Translations under genes and position numbers: made by a program
In this document: piece by piece, positions 51,932 through 60,587 of the stretch
Layout of the letters: each line of letters starts with the position of its first letter
Numbering within the stretch: position 1 is the first letter of the stretch
Notes under the pieces: generated by a model
The model's input: the letters and a program-made list of their open reading frames with translations, nothing else
Databases searched by the model: none
Told to the model about the DNA's origin: nothing
Source of the DNA: Actinomycetota bacterium
GTDB lineage: Bacteria > Actinomycetota > Actinomycetes > Mycobacteriales > JACQDL01
Length of the DNA: 64,000 nucleotides
Direction of reading: 5' to 3'
Assembly (NCBI GenBank): GCA_016201065.1
Contig: JACQDL010000057.1
Coordinates: 62,001 to 126,000 of the forward strand

Positions 51932-52699
51932 TCAGCCGACCGACATCCGGACCTGGGCGCCACCGTCGACAACGAGGGTCTGACCGGTGATCCAACGGGA
52001 CCCGTCACCGGCCAGGAACACCGCCGCCGCGGCGATGTCCGCCGGCTCGCCGATCCGGCCGAGCGGCATCAGCTCGTTCAGCCGGGGCTCGTCGTTCTCC
52101 CACAGGGCCCGGGCGAGCTGGGTCCGCACGATCCCCGGGGCGATCGCGTTGACCCGCACCGCCGGCGCCAGCTCGGCGGCGAGCTGGCGGGTCAGGTGGA
52201 TGACGGCGGCCTTGGTGGCGTTGTAGTAGCCGATTCCGGGCTCGGTCAGCATCCCGCCGAGGGAGGCCATGTTCAGCACCACCCCGCCCCGGGTGGCCAT
52301 CCCCAGCGCCCAGGCACGCTGCGTCCAGAGCACGACGCTGTAGAGGTTGACCTGCACGGTCTTCTCGGCGCGTGGCCCGTCGAGGTCGACCAGCGGCCCG
52401 TAGTAGGGGCTGGTCCCGGCGTTGTTGACCAGGATGTCGATCCCGCCGAACTCCGCGACCGTGGCGGCCAGGCACGCATCGGTCTGCTCCGGGTCGCCGA
52501 CGTGCGCCGCGTGGGCGAGGACCCCGGCGCCCGGGTACGCCGACCGGAGCTCGCCGGCGACGACGTCCAGCGCCTCCTGCCGACGCGAGGAGAGCACCAC
52601 GTTGGCGCCCTCGGCGGCGAAGGCCGTCGCGATCGCCCGGCCGATCCCTCGTGACGCGCCGGTGATGACCGCGGTCCGGCCGGCCAGCCCACTGTCCAT
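51932..52699 (-). CDS. SDR-family oxidoreductase
   Basis: The product has 255 residues of the classical short-chain dehydrogenase fold: cofactor loop TGASRGIG (13-20), NNAG, catalytic Ser in MASLGG, YYNATKAA with the Tyr-x3-Lys pair, and a C-terminal GQTLVVDGG. The ATG at 52699 is chosen because GAGAGG lies eight bases upstream; the GTG at 52705 is too close to it. It is last of tetR-SDR-acyl-CoA dehydrogenase-SDR. Together with the dehydrogenase it suggests beta-oxidation of an unknown acyl chain, steroid or alcohol. Confidence 0.92.
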   Translation of the reverse strand: MDSGLAGRTAVITGASRGIGRAIATAFAAEGANVVLSSRRQEALDVVAGELRSAYPGAGVLAHAAHVGDPEQTDACLAATVAEFGGIDILVNNAGTSPYYGPLVDLDGPRAEKTVQVNLYSVVLWTQRAWALGMATRGGVVLNMASLGGMLTEPGIGYYNATKAAVIHLTRQLAAELAPAVRVNAIAPGIVRTQLARALWENDEPRLNELMPLGRIGEPADIAAAAVFLAGDGSRWITGQTLVVDGGAQVRMSVG

Positions 52700-52738
52700 G
52701 TCCACGCCCTCTCGCTGTTCGCCGGGCCGGGCCGCCGC

Positions 52739-53899
52739 TCACCCGCCGACCCGCACGTGTCCCTTCAGCAGGTTGCGGGCAATGGTCCGGCGCTGGATCT
52801 CGTCGGTGCCCTCGTAGATCCGCAGCAGCCGCAGCTCGCGGTACCACCGCTCGATCGGCAGCTCCTTGGTGTAGCCCATCCCGCCGTGGATCTGGAGCAC
52901 CCGGTCGACGATCTCGTTCGCCTTGGTCCCGCCGTACAACTTCGCGATGCTCGCGGCGTGCCGGGCGTCCCGGCCGGTCTCGGCCTGCCACGCGGCGTTG
53001 AGGACCAGCCAGCGCAGCGCCTCGATCTCCACCGCCGAGTCGGCGATCATCCACTGGATGGCCTGCCGTTCGGCGAGCTTGGCACCGAAGGTCTCCCGGG
53101 TGTTGGCGTGGTCGATGCCGAGCTGGAGCAGCCGCTCGCAGGCGCCCAGGGCCCGCGCGGGGAGCAGGTACCGGCCTGCCTCGATCCACCGCATGGCCAG
53201 CGCGAACCCGGCACCGACCTCACCCAGCACGGTGCTGGCCGGGACCCGCACCCGGTCGAAGACCAGGGCCGCCGGGCCCCACTCGCCCATCGTGGCGATC
53301 GGTTCCGACCGCCACCCCAGCTCCCGGTCGACCAGGAAGCAGGTGACCCCGCGATCGGCGCGGTCCGCATGGTCGGTGACGGCGAACACGATCGCGAAGT
53401 CCGCGTCGGTCCCGTTGGTGATGAAGGTCTTCTCCCCGCTGAGGACGTAGTCGGTGCCGTCCCGCTCGGCCCGGGTCCGGATCGCCCGGGCGTCCGACCC
53501 GGCCCCCGGCTCGGTGATCGCGAAACAGGAGATCCGCTCGCCCGCGATGGTGGGCAGCAGGTAGCGCTGCTTCTGCTCCTCGGTGCCGGCGTAGAGGATG
53601 TTGTCGGCGCGGCCGCCGAACTCGAACGGCACGAACGACCGGCCGAGCTCGATCGACACGACCGCAAGCATCATCGGACCGAGCCCCATGCCGCCGTACT
53701 CGGTGGGGGTGTCGACCCCCCAGAACCCGGCCTTCCGCGCCACCCGTTGCAGCTCCGCGAGCTCGGCCCTGGTCAGACCGGGCTCGCCGCCCCGCTCCCG
53801 CCGCAGGATCTCGGGTTCCAGCGGGCGGATCTCCTTGCGCACGAAGGCACGGACCCAGTCCTGGATCTCGGACTGCTCCACGGTGAGATCGAAGTCCAT
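52739..53899 (-). CDS. Acyl-CoA dehydrogenase
   Basis: FAD-dependent alpha,beta-desaturation of an acyl-CoA. The product has 386 residues with the full family layout: N-terminal helical domain, CFAITEPGAGSDARAIRTRA and KTFITNGTDADFAIV (FAD-binding beta domain), DRVLQIHGGMGYTKELPIERWYRELR, and LRIYEGTDEIQRR with the Glu-Gly-Thr at the usual catalytic-base position. The gene lies between two SDR genes on the same strand, four bases after the upstream SDR. Substrate chain length cannot be read from the sequence. Confidence 0.94.
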   Translation of the reverse strand: MDFDLTVEQSEIQDWVRAFVRKEIRPLEPEILRRERGGEPGLTRAELAELQRVARKAGFWGVDTPTEYGGMGLGPMMLAVVSIELGRSFVPFEFGGRADNILYAGTEEQKQRYLLPTIAGERISCFAITEPGAGSDARAIRTRAERDGTDYVLSGEKTFITNGTDADFAIVFAVTDHADRADRGVTCFLVDRELGWRSEPIATMGEWGPAALVFDRVRVPASTVLGEVGAGFALAMRWIEAGRYLLPARALGACERLLQLGIDHANTRETFGAKLAERQAIQWMIADSAVEIEALRWLVLNAAWQAETGRDARHAASIAKLYGGTKANEIVDRVLQIHGGMGYTKELPIERWYRELRLLRIYEGTDEIQRRTIARNLLKGHVRVGG

Positions 53900-53903
53900 C
53901 CGC

Positions 53904-54665
53904 TCAGCCCCTCGGTCCGCCGGCCACGTAGATCACCTGGCCGGAGACGAACTCCGCGTCGGCACTGGCCAGGAACGACGCGACACCGGCGACGTCCGCT
54001 GGCGTGCCGACCCGACCGACCGGGATCTGGCTGGCCGCGAGCTGCTGGAACTGCTCGAAGTCGGCGCCGACCCGGGCCGCGGTCGCCGCGGTCATCTCGG
54101 TGACGATGAACCCCGGGGCGATCGCGTTGGCGGTGATGCCGTACCGGCCGAGCTCGATGGCGAGGGTCTTGGTCAGCCCCTGCATCCCCGCCTTGGCGGC
54201 GGCGTAGTTCGCCTGGCCGCGGTTGCCCAGCGCGGAGGTGCTCGACAGGTTGATGATGCGACCCCAGCCGCCAGCGACCATGTGCCGCTGCGCCGCGTGG
54301 CTGCACAGGAAGGCGCCCCTGAGGTGCACCGCCAACACGGTGTCCCAGTCGTCGGCGGTCATCTTGTACAGCAGGTTGTCCCGCAGTACGCCGGCGTTGT
54401 TCACCAGGATGTCCAACCGGTCGAGGTCGACAACAGTCCGGGCGACGGCGGCCTCGACCTGGTCCTGGACGCTGACGTCGGCACCGATCGCCACCGCCCG
54501 GCCACCCTCGGCGGTGATGGCCGCCACCGTGCCGGCACAGGTGCCCTCGTCGAGATCGACGACCGCCACCGCGGCGCCGTCGGCGGCCAGCCTGGTCGCG
54601 ATCGCCGCGCCGATCCCGCGTGCCGCCCCGGTGACCAAGGCGACCTTCCCGTCGAGTCCCGCCAC
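53904..54665 (-). CDS. FabG-like 3-oxoacyl reductase / 3-hydroxyacyl-CoA dehydrogenase (SDR)
   Basis: The product has 253 residues: TGAARGIG cofactor loop near 12-19, DVSVQDQ, NNAGVLRDNLLYKM, NLSSTSALGNRGQANYAAAKAG (Ser, Tyr, Lys catalytic set), and APGFIVTEMT. Most similar in pattern to FabG-type reductases. I chose the GTG at 54665, preceded by GAGGAGAGGA; the ATG at 54686 lies upstream of that signal. An imperfect palindrome at 54696-54717 overlaps the probable promoter. Confidence 0.92.
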   Translation of the reverse strand: MAGLDGKVALVTGAARGIGAAIATRLAADGAAVAVVDLDEGTCAGTVAAITAEGGRAVAIGADVSVQDQVEAAVARTVVDLDRLDILVNNAGVLRDNLLYKMTADDWDTVLAVHLRGAFLCSHAAQRHMVAGGWGRIINLSSTSALGNRGQANYAAAKAGMQGLTKTLAIELGRYGITANAIAPGFIVTEMTAATAARVGADFEQFQQLAASQIPVGRVGTPADVAGVASFLASADAEFVSGQVIYVAGGPRG

Positions 54666-54695
54666 GGCGGCCCGTCCTCTCCTCATCGAGAAAAC

Positions 54696-54717
54696 TAGAA
54701 TGCTGTTCGGAATCCTA
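54696..54717. promoter_or_regulatory. Candidate TetR operator upstream of the SDR-ACAD-SDR genes
   Basis: A 22-bp imperfect palindrome with outer arms TAG/CTA and inner AT/AT; seven of eleven mirrored pairs match. On the minus strand TAGGAT inside it can serve as the -10 for the SDR gene. A TetR gene lies directly upstream, and spacing fits autoregulation of the downstream genes. The protein-DNA pairing is an inference. Confidence 0.45.
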
Positions 54718-54772
54718 CCGACTCCGGTATCCGCTCGAACAGGGGCGGAACGGCCGTCGCCGACCCACCCGC

Positions 54773-55372
54773 TCAGCCGCCTTCGGCCCGGGGTAGCCCG
54801 GCCAGCAGGCCGATCACCGCGTCGATCAGCGCCGCCGCCTCGGCGTCGTCCCGGCAGGCAACGACCTCACGGCCGGCTCCAGCGAGCACCGTGGTGAGGA
54901 TCGCGGCCATCGCCCGGTCCACCGCCCGCTCCTCCGCCCGCAGCAGGGTCACGTTGTGCCGGACCCACTGCTGGGTGCGCTGCCGGCGCAGCATGCCGAA
55001 ACCCGGCGGACCGTCGCCATCGACGAACAACCGGGACACCACCCGGCGCTCCCAGCACCCCACCAGGAACGCCCGGGCGCCGGCGGCGAACTGGGCGACC
55101 GGATCGGCCTCGCCCGCCGCCCGGACCGCGGTGACCGCGCTGGCCGCCCGGGCGGCCAGCTCCCGGTCCCACGCGTCGTACAGCGCGAGGAACAGCTCGT
55201 TCTTGCCACCGAAGTGGTGGTAGAGGCTGCCGACGCTGGAGCCGGCCCGACGGACGATCTCCGCCACACTCGCCGCACTGAAGCCCCGCTCGCCGAAGAC
55301 CACGCGCGCCGCCTCCAGCAATGCATGGCGGGTCCCCACCGACCTGCCCTGCGGACGCGCCGCCGGTGTCAT
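54773..55372 (-). CDS. TetR family transcriptional regulator
   Basis: The product has 199 residues. The N-terminal helix-turn-helix (about 12-58) reads ALLEAARVVFGERGFSAASVAEIVRRAG, then SVGSLYHHFGGKNELF, the TetR hallmark. The C-terminal ligand domain is Ala-rich. The ATG at 55372 was chosen as the family start; the frame is open further upstream without similarity. It probably represses the SDR-acyl-CoA dehydrogenase-SDR genes that follow, with an acyl-CoA as possible inducer (inference). Confidence 0.92.
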   Translation of the reverse strand: MTPAARPQGRSVGTRHALLEAARVVFGERGFSAASVAEIVRRAGSSVGSLYHHFGGKNELFLALYDAWDRELAARAASAVTAVRAAGEADPVAQFAAGARAFLVGCWERRVVSRLFVDGDGPPGFGMLRRQRTQQWVRHNVTLLRAEERAVDRAMAAILTTVLAGAGREVVACRDDAEAAALIDAVIGLLAGLPRAEGG

Positions 55373-55742
55373 CCGGCCGGCCCGCGGCCAGCGAGCACCG
55401 GCCGGATCGGGGCACGTAGGAAGTGCCGATCCGGGACCAACTCGACGACGTCCACGCGGTGACGGTAGGGCGTCCCTGCCGGGCGCGCCCAGATGTATCC
55501 GATCGGCGGATCGGCAACCAGAGAATGCAGTCGTCACCGTCGATGATGCGCAGACGGTGGCCGTGGTGCTTCGGCGCGCCCTGAGCACGAAAGATGAGCT
55601 CGTGATCACCGCGTCACTGATCCCCCCGACACGGGGACGATCTCCGCCACCTACGATCCAGGAGGACGATGTCTCACAGAACGGCTGCAGGCGTTGGTCA
55701 CGGCGTGGCAGCGGTAATGATCATGGTGACAACGACACGATC
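55373..55742. other. 370-bp spacer between divergent tetR and a hypothetical module
   Basis: No recognisable gene. A 29-codon frame at 55669-55758 has GGAGG only three bases before its ATG and overlaps the next ATG by four bases; it may be a short coupled leader or nothing. TTGGTC (55694-55699) and TAATGA (55715-55720) form a possible promoter with a short 15-bp spacer. Base composition is less GC-rich near the right end than in the neighbours. Confidence 0.5.
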
Positions 55743-55746
55743 ATGG
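55719..55746. repeat. GATCATGG direct repeat, candidate operator
   Basis: GATCATGG occurs at 55719-55726 and 55739-55746, exactly 20 bp apart (two helical turns). The first copy overlaps the possible -10 hexamer. This could be the binding site of an autoregulatory antitoxin-like protein, but the regulator is not identified. Confidence 0.35.
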
Positions 55747-55754
55747 GTGGTGTC

Positions 55755-56138
55755 ATGACCGAGTACCGCGCTATGACGTTGGCCGGCTTGGCGGGGCATC
55801 TGAGGCGGGCAGATGACGACAGGCTCCGCTGGCGGCTGGTGGCCGAGTTCCTTGAGGAGTATCGGCACGAGCCGCTGGGCGAACGGGTCGGACTTCTGGC
55901 TGACGAGCCACGGTCGACATCTGACCCGAGGTGGGATGTGCTCCTGGCGGCGCTGGCTGAGCATCTGGCTGCACGGGACGATCGGGGCGCGCCGGTGTGG
56001 GCGCAGTCACGCCATTTGCGCCAGTTCTGGTTCCCGTTCGACACCTGGGCGGCCCGCGCCGACGCCCTGGTGCACTCGCCAGCGGCGTTCCGCAAGCGGG
56101 GGATCTTCGTCGCGCCGCAGGAACTGGAGGTCGCGTGA
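55755..56138 (+). CDS. Hypothetical protein, first gene of a two-gene nucleotidyltransferase module
   Basis: The product has 127 residues, rich in Arg, Asp and Leu: MTEYRAMTLAGLAGHLRRAD, then EEYRHEPLGERVGLLADEP, LAALAEHLAARD and FWFPFDTWAARADALVHSP, ending GIFVAPQELEV. Proteins with this pattern (small, helical, ending near RRGIF) often precede DUF6036/AbiEii-like nucleotidyltransferases in actinobacteria, which suggests an antitoxin-type partner. The start is uncertain: the ATG at 55743 is in frame as well. The stop overlaps the next gene by GTGA. Confidence 0.6.
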   Translation: MTEYRAMTLAGLAGHLRRADDDRLRWRLVAEFLEEYRHEPLGERVGLLADEPRSTSDPRWDVLLAALAEHLAARDDRGAPVWAQSRHLRQFWFPFDTWAARADALVHSPAAFRKRGIFVAPQELEVA

Positions 56139-56470
56139 ACGACGACGCTGTGCTGCTTGACCGCGCGGCGATCGAGAGGATCTTCCGTCGGCTGGGTGAA
56201 CGGTTGGCCCGGCGTGGTGTGGTCGCCACGGAGTTCGGGTTGCCCACATGGTGGCTGAACGAGCAAGCCAGCGTCTACGTCGCGCCGGGCGGAGACCCTG
56301 GCGCCCGGGTCGTCTTCGACCATCCGGGTCTGCGAGTCTCGGCCGCATCCCCGGAGCACCTGCTGGCGATGAAGGTCATCGCGGTGCGCCCGCAGCGGGC
56401 CTTGGCCGGCCCGTTCCTCGGCCTTTTCCAGCCGTCCGGCCGGCTCAGACGCCCAGGTCGCGGGCGATGA
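56135..56470 (+). pseudogene. Truncated DUF6036-like nucleotidyltransferase remnant
   Basis: Translation from the GTG at 56135 gives 111 residues. The N-terminal 24 (DRAAIERIFRRLGERLARRGVV) match the start of the family. The sequence then jumps straight to EFGLPTWWLNEQASVYVAPGGDP and LRVSAASPEHLLAMKVIA, which belong to the second half. The stretch expected to carry the Gly-Gly and Asp-x-Asp catalytic motif is missing. After AMKVIA the frame loses similarity and runs 26 bp into the 3' end of the convergent acyl-CoA dehydrogenase. It looks like a decayed toxin or nucleotidyltransferase, broken internally and at the C-terminus. Confidence 0.6.
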
Positions 56471-57599
56471 GCATCCGCTGGACCTCGGAGGTGCCCTCAC
56501 CGATCTCCAGGATCTTCGCGTCCCGGTAGAACCGGCCGACGGCGACGTCGTTCATGAAGCCCGAGCCGCCGAAGATCTGGGTGGCGTCGCGGGCGTTGTC
56601 CATCGCCGCGTTCGCCGCGACCAGCTTCGCGATGGCGGCCTCCTTCTTGATCGGTTCGCCCCGCAGCAGCTTGCTCGCCGCGTGGTAGTACGCCAGCCGT
56701 GCGGTGTGCACCCGGGCCTCCATGTCGGCGATCTTGAACCGGATCGCCTGGTAGTGCCCGATCCGGTGACCGAACGCCTCCCGCTGCCGGGCGTAGGTCA
56801 GCGACTCGTCCACGCACCCCTGGGCCAGCCCCACCGACAGCGCGGCGATCGCGATCCGCCCCTCGTCGAGGATCTCCAGGAACTGCGCGTACCCGCGCCC
56901 CCGCTCACCGAGGAGGTTGGCCGCCGGGACCCGGCAGTCGGTGAACGACAGCTCGCGGGTGTCGGAGGCGCTCCAGCCGACCTTGGAGTACTTCTTCGCG
57001 GCCACGAAGCCCGGGGTGCCCGCCGGCACGATGATCGCCGAGATCTCCTTGGCCCCGGCCGGGCGGTGCGGCGCGGTGACCGCCGTGATCGTCACCAGTG
57101 CGGTGATGTCGGTGCCGGAGTTGGTGATGAACGCCTTCGACCCGTTGATCACCCACTCCCCGCCGGCCAGCTCACCGGTGGTCCGGGTCGCCCCGGCGTC
57201 CGAACCGCCGTCCGGCTCGGTCAGCCCGAAGGCGCCGAGCCGCTCACCCGCGCACAGCTGCGGCAGCCACCGCTCGCGCTGCCGCTGGTCCCCGAACCGG
57301 TAGATCGGCATCGCACCCAGCGACACCCCGGCCTCCAGGGTGATCGCCACCGAGGAGTCGACCCGGGCCAGCTCCTCCAGGGCCAGGCACAGCGCGAAGT
57401 AGTCCCCGCCCATGCCCCCGTACTCCTCCGGGAACGGCAACCCGAACAGCCCCATCTTCGCCATCCGGGCGACCAACGGGTAGGGGAACTCCGCCCGCTC
57501 GTAGTACCCGGCGATGACCGGCGCCACCTCCTCCCGGGCGAACTCCCGGACCGTCGCCCGCAGCGCCTCGTACTCCTCGCCGAGCCGGTGGTCGAGCAT
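56445..57599 (-). CDS. Acyl-CoA dehydrogenase, isovaleryl/short-branched type
   Basis: The product has 384 residues from the ATG at 57599; GGGGGA sits six bases upstream, and the overlapping GTG at 57605 is an alternative. Seen: LGAFGLTEPDGGSDAGATRT, SKAFITNSGTDITALV, LDEGRIAIAALSVGLAQG, ATQIFGGSGFMNDVAVGRFYRDAKILEIGEGTSEVQR. The IGEGTSEVQ end is typical of short-chain and branched-chain enzymes. It lies in an operon with HMG-CoA lyase and a biotin-dependent carboxylase, so isovaleryl-CoA (leucine pathway) is the likely substrate. Confidence 0.9.
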   Translation of the reverse strand: MLDHRLGEEYEALRATVREFAREEVAPVIAGYYERAEFPYPLVARMAKMGLFGLPFPEEYGGMGGDYFALCLALEELARVDSSVAITLEAGVSLGAMPIYRFGDQRQRERWLPQLCAGERLGAFGLTEPDGGSDAGATRTTGELAGGEWVINGSKAFITNSGTDITALVTITAVTAPHRPAGAKEISAIIVPAGTPGFVAAKKYSKVGWSASDTRELSFTDCRVPAANLLGERGRGYAQFLEILDEGRIAIAALSVGLAQGCVDESLTYARQREAFGHRIGHYQAIRFKIADMEARVHTARLAYYHAASKLLRGEPIKKEAAIAKLVAANAAMDNARDATQIFGGSGFMNDVAVGRFYRDAKILEIGEGTSEVQRMLIARDLGV

Positions 57600-57601
57600 C
57601 G

Positions 57602-58534
57602 TCACTCCCCCTTCGCCAGCGCCCGCACGGTGCGCGACGGGCTGGGCCGGCCGAGCCGGTCGGCCAGCCACCCGCTCGTCTGCACCAATGCGGGCAGGTC
57701 AACGCCGGTCCACACGCCCAAGCCGTCGAGCATCCACACCAGGTCCTCGGTGGCCAGGTTCCCTGTCGCGCTGCCGGCGAACGGGCAGCCGCCCAACCCG
57801 CCCGCCGAGGCGTCGACGGTGGTCACGCCGGCCCCGAGCGCGGCGAGGGTGTTCGCCAGCGCCTGGCCGTAGGTGTCGTGGAAGTGCACCCCGATCTCCT
57901 GCACCGGGACACCGGCACCGGTCAGCTCGGCCAGCAGCGCGACGACATGCCCAGGAGTGCCCACGCCGATGGTGTCGCCCAGGGACAGCTCGGTGCACCC
58001 CAGCTCGCGCAGCCGGACCGCCACCGCGACGACCTGCCGGATGTCGACCGCGCCCTCCCACGGGTCGCCGAAGCACATCGACAGGTAGCCGCGCACGGCC
58101 AGCCCGGCCCCGCGGGCCCGGGCGATCACGGGCGCGAACATCTCCAGCGAGGCGGCGACACTCCGGTTGAGGTTGCTCCGGGCGAAGGACTCGGTGACGC
58201 TGGCGAACACCGCGATGTCGGTGACACCGTGGGCGAGCGCCCGGTCCAGGCCACGCTCGTTGGGCACCAGCACCGGGTACCGCACCCCGTCGCGCCGCCG
58301 CAGCGTCGTCATCAGCGCCTCGGCGTCGGCCAGCTGCGGCACCCACCGGGGATGCACGAACGCCGTCGTCTCGATGGTGGTCAGTCCGGCGTCGGCCAGC
58401 CGCGCCACGAACTCGGCCTTCACCGCGACGTCGACGGTGTGCGGCTCGTTCTGCAGGCCGTCGCGCGGCCCGACCTCCCAGATCCGTACCCGCTCCGGCA
58501 GGCCGGCCAACGGCACCCGCTGCGGCGCCCTCAC
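57602..58534 (-). CDS. Hydroxymethylglutaryl-CoA lyase
   Basis: Cleaves HMG-CoA to acetoacetate and acetyl-CoA, the last step of leucine catabolism. The product has 310 residues: EVGPRDGLQNE near 20-30 (metal and catalytic Asp), HPRWVPQLADAEAL, GVHFHDTYGQALAN (metal-ligand His pair), and GLGGCPFAGSATGN with the active-site-loop Cys. The GTG start overlaps the carboxylase stop (GTGA); the stop overlaps the GTG at 57605 ahead of the dehydrogenase. Confidence 0.95.
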   Translation of the reverse strand: MRAPQRVPLAGLPERVRIWEVGPRDGLQNEPHTVDVAVKAEFVARLADAGLTTIETTAFVHPRWVPQLADAEALMTTLRRRDGVRYPVLVPNERGLDRALAHGVTDIAVFASVTESFARSNLNRSVAASLEMFAPVIARARGAGLAVRGYLSMCFGDPWEGAVDIRQVVAVAVRLRELGCTELSLGDTIGVGTPGHVVALLAELTGAGVPVQEIGVHFHDTYGQALANTLAALGAGVTTVDASAGGLGGCPFAGSATGNLATEDLVWMLDGLGVWTGVDLPALVQTSGWLADRLGRPSPSRTVRALAKGE

Positions 58535-60555
58535 GGCTGCTCCCCCGCGGTCACCATGGCCAGCAACTCGTCGACCCGCACCTGCTGGCCGGTGCGGGCG
58601 TGCAACGCGCTGACGGTCCCGGCGACCGGCGCGGTCACGGTGTGCTCCATCTTCATCGCCTCCACGATCAGCAGCGGCTGGCCGGCGCCGACCCGCTCAC
58701 CCTCGGCGACGGACACGGCGAGCACCGTGCCCGGCATCGGGCTGCGCACCGCCCCGCCGGCACCCGAACCCGCGCCGGCACCGGTTCCGGCGCCGGTGAG
58801 CTGGTCGGCCTCGGTCAGCGCCCAGGCCCGCCCGGCGTGCCCCAGCCACAGCACCGCGCCGTCGCGGGCCACCACGTAGCGCGCGACCTGCCCGCCGTGC
58901 GAGACCTCCAGGGTCGCGCCGTCGAAGCGGGCGCTGGCCGGTGTGCTGGGACCGCCGCCCACCCGCGCTTCGGCGGCGGAGGACGGGCCGCGCAGCCCAA
59001 CCGGGACCGGGTCGCTCCCCGGCGCCTGGAGCTGCCACGTCGTCCACACCGGCTCGCCGACCCGCCAGCCACCGGGGAGCTGCCACGGGTCGACGACCGG
59101 ACCGGTCGGGGTGAGCGCGAGCAGCCGCTCCAGCGCCGCCGCGACGAGCACGTCGGCCGGCACCTCCGCGTCGGCCAGCCCCGCCCGCCCGGGCTCGGCG
59201 AGCCGCCGCTCGACCAGACCGGTGTCCAACCGGCCGGCCACCACGTCCGGGTCGGCGAGCAGGGCACGCAGGAACCCCAGGTTGGTGGTCACCCCGAGCA
59301 CGGCCATCGCGGCCAGCGCGCGGTCCAGCCGGCGGCGTGCCGTCTCCCGGTCCGGTCCCCAGGCGGTCACCTTCGCGAGCATCGGGTCGTACGCCGACCC
59401 GACCGTGTCACCGACCCGCAGCCCGGAGTCGACCCGGACGTGCGGCAACGCCGGCTCGGCCAGCGCGAGCACCGACCCGCCGGTGGGCAGGAAGCCGCGG
59501 GCCGGGTCCTCGGCGTACACCCGGGCCTCGATCGCGTGGCCGGTCAGGGTGACCGGTGCGACCCCGACGCCGAGCCGCTCGCCCGCAGCCACCCGCAGCT
59601 GCCACTCCACCAGGTCCACCCCGGTGACCGCCTCGGTGACCGGGTGCTCGACCTGGAGCCGGGTGTTCATCTCCAGGAAGAAGAACTCCTCCGGGCGGTC
59701 GCCAGGGACGAGGAACTCCACCGTGCCGGCGCCGGTGTACCCCACCGAGCGGGCCACCCGCACGGCCGCCGCACCGATCCGGTCCCGGCCGGCGGTGTCC
59801 AGCAGCGGCGACGGCGCCTCCTCGATGATCTTCTGATGCCGGCGCTGCAGGCTGCACTCCCGCTCACCGAGGTGCACGACCGTGCCGTGGGTGTCGGCGA
59901 GGATCTGGACCTCGATATGCCGGGGCGCCTCGACGTACCGCTCCACCAGCAACGCGCCGTCCCCGAACGCGGCCACCGCCTCCCGCCTGGCCGCGGCGAT
60001 CAGCTCGGCGAGCCCGCGCCCGTCCCGGACCAGCCGCATCCCCTTCCCCCCGCCGCCAGCAGACGGCTTCAGCAGCACCGGGACGCCGACCTCCCGGACC
60101 GCCTCGGCGATCTGCTCGTCGGACATCCCCAGCTCGGCCCGGCCGGGCAGCACCGGCACGCCGGCGGCGACGGCGGCCTTCTTCGCCCGGATCTTGTCGC
60201 CCATCACCTCGATCGCGGGCACCGGAGGGCCGACGAACACCACACCCGACCGGGCGCAGGCGGCCGCGAACCCGGCGTTCTCGGCGAGGAACCCGTACCC
60301 GGGATGGATCGCGTCCGCGCCAACCTGCGTCGCAGCCGCCAGCACCCGTTCGATGGACAGGTAGCTGGCGGTCGCCGGAGCCGGGCCGAGCCGGATGGCG
60401 ACGTCGGCCTCGGCCACGTGCCGGGCGCGGGCGTCAACGTCGCTGTAGACGGCAACCGACCGGATGCCCAGGGCACGCAGGGTGCGCATGACCCGGACCG
60501 CGATCTCGCCGCGGTTGGCTACCAGCACGGTGTCGAACACCCGCAACCCTCCCAT
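58531..60555 (-). CDS. accA1: Acyl-CoA carboxylase alpha chain (biotin carboxylase + BCCP)
   Basis: Biotin-dependent carboxylase alpha subunit, probably for 3-methylcrotonyl-CoA. The product has 674 residues. The biotin carboxylase domain (1-450) has LVANRGEIAVRVMRTLRALG, the ATP loop KPSAGGGGKGMRLV, ERECSLQRRHQKIIEEAP, and EMNTRLQVEHPVTE. The C-terminal BCCP has the biotin site EAMKMEH. A Gly/Ala/Thr-rich linker (GAGTGAGAGSGAGG) joins them. The ATG at 60555 follows GGGAGA. The symbol follows the mycobacterial AccA1/AccD1 arrangement, which has the same order and an adjacent TetR. Confidence 0.93.
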   Translation of the reverse strand: MGGLRVFDTVLVANRGEIAVRVMRTLRALGIRSVAVYSDVDARARHVAEADVAIRLGPAPATASYLSIERVLAAATQVGADAIHPGYGFLAENAGFAAACARSGVVFVGPPVPAIEVMGDKIRAKKAAVAAGVPVLPGRAELGMSDEQIAEAVREVGVPVLLKPSAGGGGKGMRLVRDGRGLAELIAAARREAVAAFGDGALLVERYVEAPRHIEVQILADTHGTVVHLGERECSLQRRHQKIIEEAPSPLLDTAGRDRIGAAAVRVARSVGYTGAGTVEFLVPGDRPEEFFFLEMNTRLQVEHPVTEAVTGVDLVEWQLRVAAGERLGVGVAPVTLTGHAIEARVYAEDPARGFLPTGGSVLALAEPALPHVRVDSGLRVGDTVGSAYDPMLAKVTAWGPDRETARRRLDRALAAMAVLGVTTNLGFLRALLADPDVVAGRLDTGLVERRLAEPGRAGLADAEVPADVLVAAALERLLALTPTGPVVDPWQLPGGWRVGEPVWTTWQLQAPGSDPVPVGLRGPSSAAEARVGGGPSTPASARFDGATLEVSHGGQVARYVVARDGAVLWLGHAGRAWALTEADQLTGAGTGAGAGSGAGGAVRSPMPGTVLAVSVAEGERVGAGQPLLIVEAMKMEHTVTAPVAGTVSALHARTGQQVRVDELLAMVTAGEQP

Positions 60556-60587
60556 CGCTCGTCTCCCGCTGAGGCCACCGGCCCGGG

